From the NCBI GenBank assembly GCA_902806595.1, contig CADCXC010000018.1, positions 310,001 through 374,000 on the forward strand: DNA of 64,000 bases, given 5' to 3'. The notes beneath the pieces were generated by a model. That model saw nothing but the letters and a program-made list of their open reading frames with translations, was not told the origin of the DNA and ran no database searches. Every line of letters begins with the position of its first letter. Positions within the stretch are counted from its first letter, which is position 1. The position numbers and the translations under genes were made by a program. Shown in pieces: positions 32,805 through 46,102 of the stretch. Source of the stretch: Pyrenopolyporus hunteri. Lineage: Eukaryota > Ascomycota > Sordariomycetes > Xylariales > Hypoxylaceae.

Positions 32805-34375
32805 AAGTGGTGAGCGAGGGGATTCGTCTGCTGTAGGATAGGTATGTGCCCGGGTTTAGAGGAAATGGCTTATAAGGAGTAGTCGGAGGAGAGGGAATAA
32901 AAGGAGGGTGGGGACGTGGCATACCGCGGAACGGTATGATTCCATGGACCTGCTATAGAGCAAGCGAGTCGATGAGGGTTTCCTGTGGGATGATGCGATA
33001 CATACTCGTCGCTCAATCAGTCAATCCATCAATCAATCAATCAGTCAGCCAATCAGTTCTGATACGTTGTACCAGTCAACCGTCGCCTTACCTGGCGGAA
33101 GAACTACAAAGATAGAAGCAAAATAAAAATATCAATAGACAATTCAATCAATAGAAGAGGATATTAAGGGAAAGTGCCGCGGTACTACTGTGACACGGTG
33201 AAAGGCTCGCTGGGGAATTAAATGATATAATTCGGTGACGGAGCTAGTCGTCTCTTGAAAAACACTGGTTCGGGTGATAAAATGGAAGTATCTAGGTGTC
33301 TACATGTATCTAAGACTTTGCCCAGCCTAGAAATAGCTAGATACTTAGAGGAGTTTATTGCCCTACTTCAACGAATACGAGGTTCTCTTGATACTATATC
33401 AATACCTATACCTACCTATATATACCTATCTAAGTAGGTGTGTTTTACTATATATAAGCTCATAGCTTTAATATCAGCGTAGATGCTTACGTGTAAATGC
33501 GGCCAAGCACAAGGCGTTCTCGCAACATCCCCATACCAACGCCATACCGCCTTACCGCATCCTCTTATCATTACACCCCTTATATTCCCTTACTCTTAAT
33601 ACAATAATATCCCCTTCAATATCACAACTCCTATGCAGATTATCTAAGTAGGTACCTAGGTACTATGCCGCCTATATAAGAGTGAACACCTCATCGCCTC
33701 CTCCAGGAAGGATGATTTATCTTGACTATAGCATAGTAGCCTAACTTCGACCAGTCTAGCCTAGCTAATTTAGGTACCCAGGCGCAGATACACATTATAC
33801 TTAAGGTAGGGTAAGTACCAGGTAACCATTAAGTTAAGCTTGCAACCATTCATCCACCCACCGACTCGATATGCTATTGTTCACCTAACTATCCGACCAA
33901 CCCCTAATGCGGTACCAGAAACCCCGTCCCCGCTCGAAGAAGCAAGCATGCACGCTTTTAACCCCCTGAAAAGGCCTCATTGATCCTAAGCCGTCCTAAC
34001 CTGACCTGATCCGCCAACGCCGATCTGCCTGCCTGCCCTGCATAGCCCAAATTTGTCCGTCCGTATAAAACGGAACATGTCGCGTATGTATGTTGGTATG
34101 TATGTATGTATGCCGCATTGTATGCTTGGCCACCTGAATAGACTAACTCCGTGCCCCGGCCTTGTCCTGGCCTGCCCGTCCCATCCTGATGTTCAGTTCC
34201 ATCCTGTTCTATCCCGTGTAACGCCGAGCAGGTGAATATATCAAGAGTACGTAGAATCTCAAAGCGGCTCCCCCAGGAAACCAATTGTCGTATATGTGAT
34301 ATCTCCGAACTAGTTCTTCTCTTTTGCCTCCCTTCCTTGCCCTTGGCAGCGTCCAACGCAGCGAAGCAAGCCTCG
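32805..34375. other. Intergenic region, convergent
   Basis: About 1.6 kb between the DAHP synthase and histidine kinase 3' ends. It contains a TCAATCAA/TCAGTCAG tract (about 33013-33057), a TACCTAGGTAC motif near 33652, and TATG repeats near 34087-34112. The 132-codon minus frame at 33958-34356 has no motif and probably overlaps the kinase 3' region. Confidence 0.45.
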
Positions 34376-37300
34376 TCACGGAGGGGTCTTCCGTTCCGCT
34401 TCGAATTCCCTTACTGGTGAGCTCTTAGCACCCACCTTCTCGAGCTTCTGCACATTCTCCTCGGTTAGAGAGTCGCCTTCTGTAAGTGTATGTGACATGA
34501 TAGGTGGTGGCTTAACAGTGCCAATCCCCATGCTCTTGCCGCTGTTACCATTGCTGTGACTATGCCTGCGGCCGTGATCGCCGTCGGCTGCGTCAATGAG
34601 CTTATCGTCTCTGAGCTGCATGGCGAGCTCGTTGCTATCGAGCTGGCGAGTAGGCTTGGAAATACCGAACGGGAACGTGTTGATTTCGTGAGATCCGGAG
34701 CGTGTAGTTACGGGGCGGGGTGTCAGGAGGTTATTACGATCCTCGTCCCCGATGCCTTCCGCGTCGGCACGCGCCGACCGCTCCGAAGGCGTCTTAGGAT
34801 TGTAGCTGCTATTGGCCGAGCTGAAACCGAATGTAGCCGGCGTCGGTACGTCGGCGCTGACGCACCGTTCCGCGGACTCGGAGCAGTCCGAAATGGACAG
34901 GTTTCCTGATGAGGACGATATGGAGTCCGTCTTGCGGCGCGATTTGCTCCACCTCACTAGCATCCTCTCAAGAGTGATGCTCTTGACAGGCTTAGAAAGG
35001 TAGTCGTCCATCCCAGCCTTTGTGCACTTTTCCCTATCTCCTTGAATAGCCGAAGCCGTCATGGCCACAATGGGCACGTCGTTGGTGTATGCCTTATATG
35101 GCACGTGGTGTCGCAGTATGTGAGTACATTTATATCCGTCGATCACCGGCATCTGCACGTCCATAAGAATTATGTCGGGCTTAGTTGATTTGCCTGCCCT
35201 GCAAGCCTCGACGTATTCAAGTGCCTCCCTCCCATTCCAAGCTGCACAGACGCTGAAGCCAAGTTTCTTAATAGTCTTGGTTGCGATTTGTTGGTTAACC
35301 GCGCTACAAGGTGGTCATCGCGTTAGAAATTCTTCAAGCAAGTCTTCGAATCCGAGCATCAGTTAACTCACTTATCCTCTACAACAAGCACTTGAACCTT
35401 AGCGCGTTCCGACCTAGGAAGATCTTCGTCGAACGCAAATGGCGCCTTTAAATTGACGGGCCTCTTCCGGGGCCGTCTCGGCTTGTCCGACGGACCCTGC
35501 AAAGAATCTGGCGGTGGCGTCCCCAAGTAATGTTCATGTTCCGAACTGTTACATGAGACGCTCATCTCAGACTGAAGTCTCTCGGGAAGGCGGCCGATGT
35601 CGACGAGGGCATCTCTCTGCGGAGTCTGCGGCTTGTTGAACGGAATCCAAAAAGTCGCCGTTGTACCGTGGCCTATCGTCGACTCGAGCGTAATTCTGCC
35701 GCGCATTAGGTCAACTAGGTTCTTCGATATCGTCAATCCCAAGCCCGTTCCCCCAAACTTCCTGGCTGTAGATGCGTCGCCTTGACTAAACGGCTGGAAT
35801 AGACGCTTCAGGACATCCTCGTCAATCCCGATACCTGTGTCCTCGATAACGAACCTAATCTCGATAGTGTCGTTCGTCTCTTTTTCTTTCAATACCGAGA
35901 ATTTCACGTAGCCGCAATTAGTAAATTTAATACTATTAGTGAGAAGGTTTGTAATGATCTGCCGGACGCGGCCGGGGTCGCCAAGGACTACGAGATCGTT
36001 TTCGATATCCGTCGATATATCGGAGCGGAAGTCTAAGCTCTTCCTACCGGCTGCGAAGCTCAACATCTTAGAGACATCTTGTACTATTACGGAGAGGGAG
36101 AATTGAACCTCTTCGATATCGAGGCGACCGGACTCGACCTTGGAGAAGTCCAAAATGTCGTTAATGACGGTTAGCAAAGCATTCGCGGATCGGCTGAGGT
36201 TCTCCGCATATTCCCGCTGTTCTTCGTTCAGAGGCGAGTCGAGAAGAAGCTCAGCCATCCCTATTACCCCAGTGATCGGCGTTCGAATTTCGTGAGACAT
36301 CTATTGATGTGTCAATAATTCAGCGAACTATAAAAAAAAGGCGTCAAGGTCAAAACTTACGTTCGCTAAGAATTGACTCTTCAGACGACTCGCTTCTTTA
36401 GCCGCCGCTTCATTGGCTTTAAGCTGCCTCTTCTCCTTGACCTGCTCTTCAAGATCTCGCTCTCGCTTCTTTAGCTCTGTAACGTCCATTACGACGCCGA
36501 TGGCGCCCTTAATTACCGCCTCAGAAGTTCGGCCGTCCTGTGATACTTTTTCAACATGAGGCAGAAACCTAGTGCGATAAAAGCGATCGTCTGGACGCCT
36601 ATTAATAGCTTGCTACGCCAACCATACGTTGAATACCTACCTAATTTATGCTCGTGAACGGTCTCGGTTAACTGCTTACCAGCCAAGATACGTCTCACAG
36701 GTTCGAGAAATGCTGCGAACTCGCTTGGACGAAGCCGCGGATTTAGGTTAATGAACACCTCGTCGATACTTCTCCCTACGTATATATGCGGGTCAATACT
36801 ATCATCGCCATCGTTGGGCAAATTTTCTTTGCCCGAAATCCAGGTCATCGCTCCCTCCAACATGGTGAGATTGAGATCCTGATCCACAGAGAAGATCGTG
36901 GTCTGCGCGTGGGTAAGAACGCTCAGAAGCTGTGCTCTAGTTTGTTTCGCGGTCATCTTCGCCTCGAGGGCCTCGTGTACGTCCGTAGATGTTCCGAACC
37001 ATTTCTCGATGGCCCCCGTGCGCTTGTTTCTCAATGGTAATGCACGTCCCAACATCCATCTATATTCGCCCTCCTTACTACGACATCGATATTCGGTAGC
37101 ATAAGCTTCTCCAGTGGCTAGGCTATGCTCCCACCGTTTCCAAGTGGTAGGCATGTCGTCTTGGTGGAACGGTTTCTTCCAACCTTGACCCAGACTCTCT
37201 TCTGGTGACAGCCCGGTGAAATCGTACCAGCGGCTGTTAAAGAAGTCGTGGACTCCGTCGGCTCTAGCCGTCCATACCATCTGAGGCATGGTATCGCATA

Positions 37301-38873
37301 TTAGTTTGAATCGCTCCTCGTCCGCGACCTTGATATCCGTGATTTCCTGAGCTAAGTGGGTCACGTCCCGACACGTTATAATACCCGCGATGACTTCTCC
37401 CGTCTCATCGTCCGTGATTAGCTCGCCCAACACGTCATATACGATTTTTGAACCCTTCCTCTTGTCATACATGCCGATCCTCCACGACGAAAAGGGCTTC
37501 CGATCCCTTAGAAGCACAGCGATGGGGAGCTCAGAGGGGGCGTACTTCTTCGAGAAATCGCCATCCCAAACTTCCCAGTGAGCAAGCAAATCATATCCAT
37601 CACGGAATTCGTCGCCCGTAGTGATCGCGAAGAGATCTCGAGCCGCTCTATTCATGACCGGGGCACTACCGTCTACCCACATTGAAAATATTGGCGTCTC
37701 GGTCTTGTCGAGAAGAGCATCCTTAATTATAGTCATCTTTTGGAGGAATGACGGAGTACTTGACGGAGGTAGACGTGAGGGGGGACCCATAGGCGGAAAC
37801 GGACTTGTCGAGACGGTGATGGAACCAGGGCTGTTAGTGAACGAAGGTGAACTAGCGGAATGGCCCGAACCAAGCGAAGGAGGGTTAGAATTTTGTATAG
37901 ATTTGCGGTCGGCAGCTTCGAGCGTGGAAGGCCGAGCAACACGAACCCGTCTACTTGGGAGAGGGGCAGGCGAGGACCCGGTGTTAGTAAACGTCAGGGT
38001 GAAGTAGGTCTGGTGATTCTCGATCTCCCATATCGTAATGATCATCTTGGCGTATGTTTGATATTCGGCTCGTTTCGACTTTGGCACTTCTGTATTCAGG
38101 CACTTAGGTAGCACCACGACATCGACGGCAGAATCCGTCGCCGGCTTCCCCAAAATACCACCGGAGGTCTCCACCTTCGCGCTATCCGCCGTCGCTGCGG
38201 CCTCGCCATCACCATATTCGGTCCGCGACGTCAGGTTATCTACCGCCTGCTTCGCGCCCATTTCGAGCACTAGCTCGTCTAAGAAAGACTCCCAGGAAAC
38301 CCAGACCAGTCTACCGTCCTGGACCATGTCGATGCCTATCTGCGAGAGAGTCTGTCCCCGAAGGGATTCAGATATTACGGCCGGATCGTCCAGGGGGTGG
38401 GGTGAGTCACCCACCATACCCAGCATCTTCCCCATAGCTTCATTTGCCAGGACGACGGTCTTCAAGTTGTTCAAGACTAGCAGAGGTACGGGTAGGAATT
38501 GCATGGCAGAGAAGGCGAGCTGGCCCGGGGATACGAATGGCATGGTTAACCTCAAAGGACTCGCGGAGGCGGATCGCTTTCCTCTCATTGGCGACATAGC
38601 GGGGGTCTCTCGTAACATGCGATTGGTGCTGACGGAGAGGGGGTCGACATCTTGGGCACGGCAAGGCTGCTCAATTGAGCAGGCGGCGGGCCGATGGTTC
38701 TCGTCTAGGTTCTGGTCCGGCGGCGCCGTCGGGATATCCGGAGCGGACGAGGAATCCGGGTCCATGGACATGTGTAAGGGCATGGGACTCGGGGCGCCCA
38801 AGGCGTTAGGAGGCGTCATGTCGCCGGGGCAGAGGGCACGGAAGGAAGAAAGCCCATGGGCTACACAGCACAA
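34376..38873 (-). CDS. Hybrid histidine kinase with several PAS domains
   Basis: Four exons: 38873-36637, 36568-36361, 36300-35372 and 35303-34376, giving up to 1433 residues. The true start may be the internal Met at 38819 (MTPPNALGAPSP). PAS-type modules lie near residues 120-160, 385-450, 525-650 (FKLICDTMPQMVWTARADGV and FFNSRWYDFTGLSPEES) and 655-745. The kinase core has SQFLAN-MSHEIRTPITG with phospho-acceptor His near 818, then NLLTNSIKFT (N box), DTGIGID (G1), FQPFSQGD (F) and GGTGLGLTISK (G2). A receiver domain follows with ILMDVQMPVIDG (Asp near 1172) and the Lys of YLSKPVK. The tail is Ser-rich. No membrane segment, so cytosolic. It probably feeds an HPt protein and Ssk1/Skn7-type regulators. 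I do not assign a fungal kinase class. Intron 2 splits exactly before the H box. Confidence 0.93.
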
Positions 38874-41800
38874 CGGTTTGGTTCGGGGGTCGTTAAGGTC
38901 AGAGAGGCGCTTCCGGCGGGAGAGTTATTAGGGTTTTGCTAGTCGACGGCCATGAATCGGAGAGTACGAGTAACATTCGCGAAGGCCTTACGCAAGGGGC
39001 AAGGTACAACAGAGATATCGCGAGTGAGATAGAATGGGTAGATCGGTAGGTAGGTTAGGTATGCATGTAACTTCTTTTGGGGGGGTGGTGACCTCCTGGA
39101 AAGCTTTGGTCGGAGACCAGCACCAGCACCAGCACCAGAACCAGTGGATGCCGGCCAGCGCACCAGCTACGGAGGCTACGGCGGGCGGTCTCGACCGTTC
39201 GGTGACACTAACGAAGAGTTACCTTTGTTCTTCGAGGAGAATGGATAGCCGCTAACTCCCACACAGGCTGGATTTCGTATTTTCGTATTTTTCTTTTTTC
39301 GTTTTGGGAGATATAAGGATGCGTCCGAGCACGCCGCAGCGGCGGGGGGGCCGTCTAAGTTAGGCCGTCCAAGTTGGTTAGGCTGTCCAGGTGTGTCTGC
39401 GTAAAGGTGGCAGTGGTGGCAGTGGCAGTAGTGGTGGTAATGATAATAGTCATGGTAGTTTAAGGGCAGGTGTTTAAGCCAGAGTAATCAAGGGTACTCA
39501 GGGTATAGTCGAGATAAGTTAGTTAGTCAGTTAGTCAGGCGGAATGGCGGGATATGTGTTGTCCTCAATTTAGGTTAGGCCTTATAGAGTCTGATGAGAG
39601 GAGAAAAAAAGAAAAAGAATGGGTCACTGTCGGTGTGCGGCATTGGGAGCGACTGGAGGTAGATGGACGCATGCGCCTCAGATCACAGTACCCGATACGT
39701 ACGCAGTCCAGGTACACGTCGAGGTTGGTTGGGTATGGAAGGGTAGGGGAGGTGATCGATAAGTACAAAATCGTGCGACATATAAAGTACCATGTTATTA
39801 TACAGGTATATCCGCGGCAAATAACGGGGAAAGCCCAGGCCATCCACTGGACTACATACATGTAGGTATACATCAATTAATTACATGTACCTGGGCATGT
39901 CGAGCTTGTCAGGCACGTCGATACATGTATGTATTGTACAAGTCTAGGAGGTATACATACTAGGACGAATACTGACTTTACGTTCCAGGGCCTAGGCCGC
40001 TACAAGTTAGATTAGGTCCGTTCTAAGCTTCCGTCGTACAGGAACAACCTAATTCTCTTTGGGTTACTGGATGCGATCTCGGTGTTTCATTGTTACATTG
40101 TTCCATCGCCCCAAACGAACGTTGTGAGGTTTTCTACGCTGTTGGAGCTTCCTCACAGATTACCTCTAGTTTGAGCGATGAACAATATCGGAGCCCCAAA
40201 ACGCAACAGCTCCAATCCGAGGCGAACGTCAATCAATTCGGGGTCCAGGGTCCTACCTTAGCTGAGCAAATAGACCGCTGATCACCGAGCTAAATAAGAG
40301 TCGGGAGTGGGACTGGCAAGGACCCCATGCCCATCTAGGGCACGACCCTACCGAGTAACTGCTATGTTACTGCTGTGTTATCTCTGCCTACTAATTTGTA
40401 GGTAGTCACATATGCCCATACGGGTACCTGGCGAATACCTCTCACCTTGATAGGTAGGTACGTGTAGCATATACATGTATTAAGGGTGTTTGCATACTCG
40501 AAACGGTTCGCACTGTGACCGGGTCGATTCTATCATGTTGTACGTGTTCTACCCTTGAAGCGTTAACGTATACACATAATGTACCTAACCTAAAAAGTCA
40601 CCAATCATATACGTGGTAAATCCCCGTTGTCAATTCGGTTATCTCGAATCTCTAGGAATATAGATGTAAGGGATATTATAACCGGAAACACTCATAACAC
40701 AAATTTAGAACTGTTTGGATGACTTTAACCTTCACCATTCATTACATAGTTAAGTATACAGCGTGGCAAGTGGCCAGCAGCAACATTTTGCCTTCGGACG
40801 TTGAACGACGAACCTCGACGTTGCGATCGCACCGAGACCATTCCGTACCATTCCGTACCATCCATAATCGAGGTATGCATGGTTCCCAGTCGAGCTTCGT
40901 AATCATGCGGAGAGCAGAATTTTCTTTTTCTTATTCATAAGAAATAAAGCAAAATACCAAAAACTTACGTAGGTTAGCGTAGATCGATAAGCCGTCTCAA
41001 CGGCCGCCACGCGGGACCCAACCCCAGAATGACGTCGTGGGACTTGCAGTCTTCCGAGCAAGTGCTTCACACCGTCAGCTTTTGGTGTTCCCCGCCCTTA
41101 GGTTAGGTAGGTTAGCTACAGCTCCCTACTGACGCCGACGGTACCTAGGTAATATGCGGCTGGTTTCGTTGGGGTCCGTCCAGCCCTATATGGGATCAGC
41201 CATCCGTGGCCTCGTTCCCCGAAATATCCCCAAGGGATACATACATACATACCTACCTACCACATACCCTACCTTACCTTACCTTACCTCACCTAGGTAT
41301 GTGTAAGTGTGGTAGCATTTACACAGCATCGCGTATCGGATTGCTAGGGTCCGTCACCCGTACATGAGTGGCTTGCTGATGTGGGATAGGGAAAGGGAAT
41401 GAAACGCTCGTCAACATTACGCACGTACGTTAAAGATTTTTTTCTTCTTCTTCTTCTTTCCGTGATATCGATCGGATCGAAATCGAATCGTGTCAGCAAC
41501 GTGATTGTACATAGTAGCTGAAGATCGCGAAGACGACGGGGGAAAGAAGGGACCTTACCATCTCAATGATATCATAGCTTCAACACATCGTAATCAATTG
41601 CCGCAAGCGCAAAGACTCGGCTCCACTTCTAAACTCGGTGGTCTAACTGATTTCAGTCACCAAGACGAAGATAGATATTCGAAAACCTCGTAAAGGCGAT
41701 CCGAGTTAATTTAGACGTCTATATATTTACGTCCTCGATGGATACATAGAGTTTTCAATCAAGTAATCTAATTTAGCAACTATTGAAGAATTCCTCATTA

Positions 41801-42057
41801 CAGTCCATTCAGTGAGGTACTATATGTGAGTTCAAAGTAGACGGTATGACGGCCGAGCATGTGAAGGTACATAGTAAGAAACACGCCAACCCATGATGTC
41901 ATTCTCCTAAAACGGTCAATCCTCAGAAAATGAGCCCATCATCCACAAAGGGGGCAATCGTGTCCCAAAATAGCTGCACCAAGCTTTCTGATTATCCTAG
42001 CATAAACGATGCCGCTATAACCCCAATAGGTACCGGGAAGTCGATTCCCATCCAATA
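38874..42057. other. Intergenic region
   Basis: About 3.2 kb. It includes the histidine kinase promoter and a long leader. Features are CAGCAC repeats near 39118-39143, GGTGGCAGTGGC repeats near 39402-39440, TTAGTCAG repeats near 39520-39540, a TACATACATACCTACC run near 41239-41263, ACCTT repeats near 41270-41290 and a TTC run near 41442-41460. The frames at 39554-39865 and 40090-40281 lack motifs. No gene supported. Confidence 0.45.
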
Positions 42058-43339
42058 TTACGATTTCTGCTTGATCGTTCCGCATAGGTCACAAGACCAC
42101 CACTGCCGCTCTCTAACCCGACCGCAGAACGAACACGTCCATGTCGCCGGTTTTGCAGGAGCTGCGGGTCGAGGGGGCGGTGCAGCCGACCCTGTCGATG
42201 GCTTCGATCCTGTTCTGGACGTTGCAGTACTACTCCTACTCGTCGGCGGCGGCGACGACTGAGTAAGATCTATGAATGTCGGCTGCCGCTTGGACGGTCC
42301 CCCAGCGAGGCTTTGGCTGGTCTCGCCCCGTTCCGTTCCGCACGCGTCGCAACACAGGAATGTAGTCGGATTTTTGAGGGTACAAACACCACACGTCCAC
42401 CCAGAGTCCCCGGTTCCGTCCCCTAAGCTACGTCCGGGTTTGCGTGAAGGTCCCGGCGTTTCAGCAGAACCGTTGCCATTGGCCCAGATTTGTCTGCTGG
42501 AACTCGGCGGGATATAACTGTCTCCTTTCTGGGCTTGCTCCTCCTCTTGCACGAGCTCCCAGAGCGCCTGAGCTATCGCCGCCTCATTCGCAGCATCTTC
42601 TTCGGCCTGCGTCCTGAAGCCGTTCCGAGTAGCCGTGTCAGCAATCTTTCGGATCTCGTCTTGCGGCTGGTTGTCGTTCGCGCAGCCCCGGAGCGTCCTG
42701 TTGCGCCGTTCGGCCGCGTCGGCAATGACTTTTCGAATATCTTGTCCCGGCCGAGGGCCGACTCCACCTAGTTTCTGACCCGGGCTCGTGTTTGTAGGTC
42801 GGCGCTTTTGCGCAGCAGCTCGAGCGAGTCGACGAGCTTCCTCCGGGGGTATCCTCCTACCGCCAAGTCGGCGGCCTTCCGACAAGAACCCCTCGCCGGT
42901 ATATCCCTTCATGCTAAGCGCCTCATGTTCGTCTCGCAGCTGGTTCCATAGCGCGTGGAATTTAGCATCGTGCGGGCCGTAAACATTATGCGCAAGTTCG
43001 TGGAGCATCGTATCAGTAACTTGTGAGAGGGGGATAAACTGGCTACGGTCGCCGGGGTATCGAAGTCGAAGACATATTCTCTTGCCGGCGTCTACGTTCA
43101 AGCCTACCGATTATGACATTAGCGACGGGTTGAACCAATATCAATATCTACTCAACTTAAGTACCTAGAAGATTTTGTTGTTCCGGATAGAACTCGGTCA
43201 GCTGCCCGACCTTCCACCCTCTCGCTCTCATGATAGGCTTCACCAACGAAGCTATTTTCTTCAGGGTATGCAAAGCCTCATTAGCCCGAGGAAACTGCGC
43301 TAGGTGCGAGTACGACTGAATCAGCGGATCTATTTCCAT
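42058..43339 (-). CDS. WSS1: Wss1-type DNA-protein crosslink metalloprotease
   Basis: Two exons: 43339-43165 and 43103-42058, giving 406 residues. The WLM/SprT-like zinc protease domain has HELAHNVYGPHD at residues 93-104, the metal ligands being His93, His97 and His103, with Glu94 as the catalytic base. Two RanBP2-type zinc fingers follow: WTCGVCTLKNPTTFLCCDAC near 294-314 and WTCSFCGRVRERQWWSCDLC near 380-399. Between them, TFIDLTQSS resembles a SUMO-interacting motif. In yeast, Wss1 degrades proteins covalently trapped on DNA, acts with Cdc48 and SUMO, and localises to the nucleus. The size is larger than yeast Wss1 because of the second finger and linker. It stands alone between large intergenic gaps. 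Confidence 0.9.
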
Positions 43340-46102
43340 CTTATCGACGTTGAAGGTTAACGTTCTAAGTTAAGTCGGCGCAACTTTATGCTCGAAGTGA
43401 TGAAATGTAAGAAAATTAGTCGAAGAGTAAAAAGATGAGGAGCTGCTCATCCATCTTCAAGGTTTGAAGCCTTGAGGCTATCATATAAGCCATAGATATA
43501 AATTTCTAGATTCCACGCCCTGCCGCAGCCGTTGCTGACGAAACGCGCCACCGTGAATCACTGGGACACGAAGTTCGAGCTGCCTAACAAAAGTCGCTGA
43601 TTTCTTGCCCCGCAGATGAGTTCCGGTATATGCGTCTATCGGGCGCTTATTCCCATTCTTATTCGCCTAAACGAAAACACGTAGTCTCGTAGTTGAGGCG
43701 AACTAGAAGCGACGCTGCCGCATGCGCAGATTAACGAAACAACTCAGAGGTACAAGCCAGGATGTACCCAAGTATTTACCAACTCAGATTCCGGGGGAGG
43801 CGGAGGCGTCCTTACAAGAAGTACTAGTATTAATAATACTCACCTCTTATCCCCCTCTGCCGGAGATGATCGTACAGTGAAGTCGGCTAATAGTTGTTTG
43901 TCATACTCATTTAACTTAAAACAAACAAGCTTCGCCTATAAACTCCAAATCTACCAGGTAAATATCCATGGATTATAGGCCTCTTCAGCGCTTCTTATGG
44001 GGTACCACGTATATACGTTATACCGCATTCTTTCATAGCCCAACCTCTCAGTGCCTTCTATGCAAGTGACAAATTCTTATTACCTATCAACAGCAATTTA
44101 CTCTCCAGCCTCAGAAAACGAAACAGGCAGAAACACTTCAAGCATGTGATGTAGATATCTACATAGTCCGAGGTAAATCAGCTAAGACCGGGCCACGACG
44201 AGATCAGCCAAAGCTCTTCATTCTCGGCTCCCCAATACCTGCAGAAGATATCCGAAGCCTATAGTAGAATGAACTATGGTAGTTAGGTACTAAACATAAT
44301 ATAGTAGACCTTTCTAGAGTCGAGATTCGGAACCTAGATCTATCTTATTCCTTCACATGTCTTAAGCGAGAGCTACCTACTTCTACAAGCTACGCTCAGG
44401 CTATAACTACAAGAGATTAAAGTGGCCAACCACACGAAAAGAAGACGATGGACCTTTTAGAATCCCTGGCTAAGACACTGAGTTGGGCATGTTAAGCTAG
44501 GTGGGTAATCGAGGCAGAGACTTCAAAGGGGTAAAATTTTAACTCACTATATGCTTCTACTATATGCTTAACATCTATTTATTGCCGTGACTTATTCCAT
44601 CGTTTGTTATATATACCTACCTAGGTAGGTATCTAGGTAGGTAGGTAGTTAGCTGAGTACGCGAGGTGTTCTCATGCCTCAATGCATACCTAGGTGGGTT
44701 ACCTGACCTATACCTACCTCCTTCTATACAATCTACACCTTACCAGCCAACATTATTCAGAGGTCTTCCAAACTACAAACCCCTAACCTTAGGTACTGAG
44801 CCATCTATATCAGAAAAAAAAGGAGTCTAAACCGCCATTAATTACTCGGAATAAAACACGCATAAGTAGCGACCGATAAAATTATCATTAAACTCTGAGA
44901 GCAATAAGCATTCTTCACCCTCCAGCTCGCTGGCTAGCTTAGGGTAGGTACCCAGCTATACGCCCGCCATTAACATGCTTGCTTCCCTGGGGATATAACC
45001 CCTTTCTTCCACTCCAGTAATGAATATGCATGCTTGAACTCCTAAACAAACGCACAACGCAAACATCCACAGACGCAGACGCAGACACAAGCACAGACAG
45101 ACGCGCGGGTAAACAGGACTTCCTCCATACTTGCGACACAAAATATCGCAAATACTTAATTAAAACTCAGTAGCGTAGCAAGTCACGTCACCAAAGCACG
45201 CGTTGCGTTCTGAAGAAAAGTATGTAACAACCGTCCGTCTGTTCCATATGCCACTACGTAGATGAAAAAAATACTCCGAAAGGTACTCCTTGCGCTGCGC
45301 ACTCTCCTGGCCCCCAAAATTTCTTTCCGCTTCGCCTTCGCCTTCGCTTATAGTCAGGTCGGTTCGGGCCGGGTACGCGAGGTAGGTAAGGTGGACACGT
45401 ACTATGCTGTGCTGTACTCGGCGGAAGAGCGCGCTTCGACATGACATAAAAACAGGGGGAAAATAAAAAGCTCCCGCCATCTACATACATAAAAAGGTAG
45501 GTTACTTGCACGCCGTCCTAACTCCCAGCCCATGACTATGACTTATGACTATGACTAACTGAGATAATTGATCGATCGACGTGTCTGCTCCCTCCGTATA
45601 GCGACGGAGAAAACAGAAGCAGAGGTTGAGAGAGACAGAGAGATAGAGAGAAGAGAGGAGTGGGAAATTTTGCTATGGTATGTGGTTCCGAATAATCGTC
45701 GAAGTCGATATCGACCTCTTGCTGCGCGTCATCTTCCAAAACTCGTGAGGCTTGCTACCACACCGCGGGGAGACCGTTCGCCTTATTGCCTCTCCCTTCC
45801 AACCACACCTCCAAAAGGTTCTGCGATTTGCGTCGTTTCTGTCGACGGATAGAATATTAGATTGCTTGCTTCCCTGGAAAAGGATTGCGTCTCGTATTAC
45901 AAGGTAGGTAAAGTGGGATATAGGCATTGGCGAAGAACAAGGTATCATCAGCATTCCAAAAATTTTAGGCGAAGCGATCTTGTCGTCGTCTGGGTACGCT
46001 AATGGGTACCCTCCAAAGTTGTCGTTAAGAGTCGGTAATAGTCCTCTTTTCGCGATCTGATCCTTCTCTGTTTCCTCCAAACAAATTCCGTTGGTTATCT
46101 TT
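43340..46102. other. Intergenic region
   Basis: About 2.8 kb between the Wss1 start and the Kin4-like stop. It contains ACCTACCTAGGTAGGTATCTAGG at about 44618-44640 and another near 44687. ACGCAGACGCAGACACAAGC repeats lie near 45071-45090. A 135-codon minus frame at 45673-46080 lies directly downstream of the kinase; it has no motif and probably belongs to the 3' untranslated region. Confidence 0.45.

Noticed and set aside
45673..46080. 135-codon minus-strand frame below the Kin4-like kinase
   Set aside because: Not in a position to be spliced in frame to the kinase, whose own stop lies at 46103; no motif.
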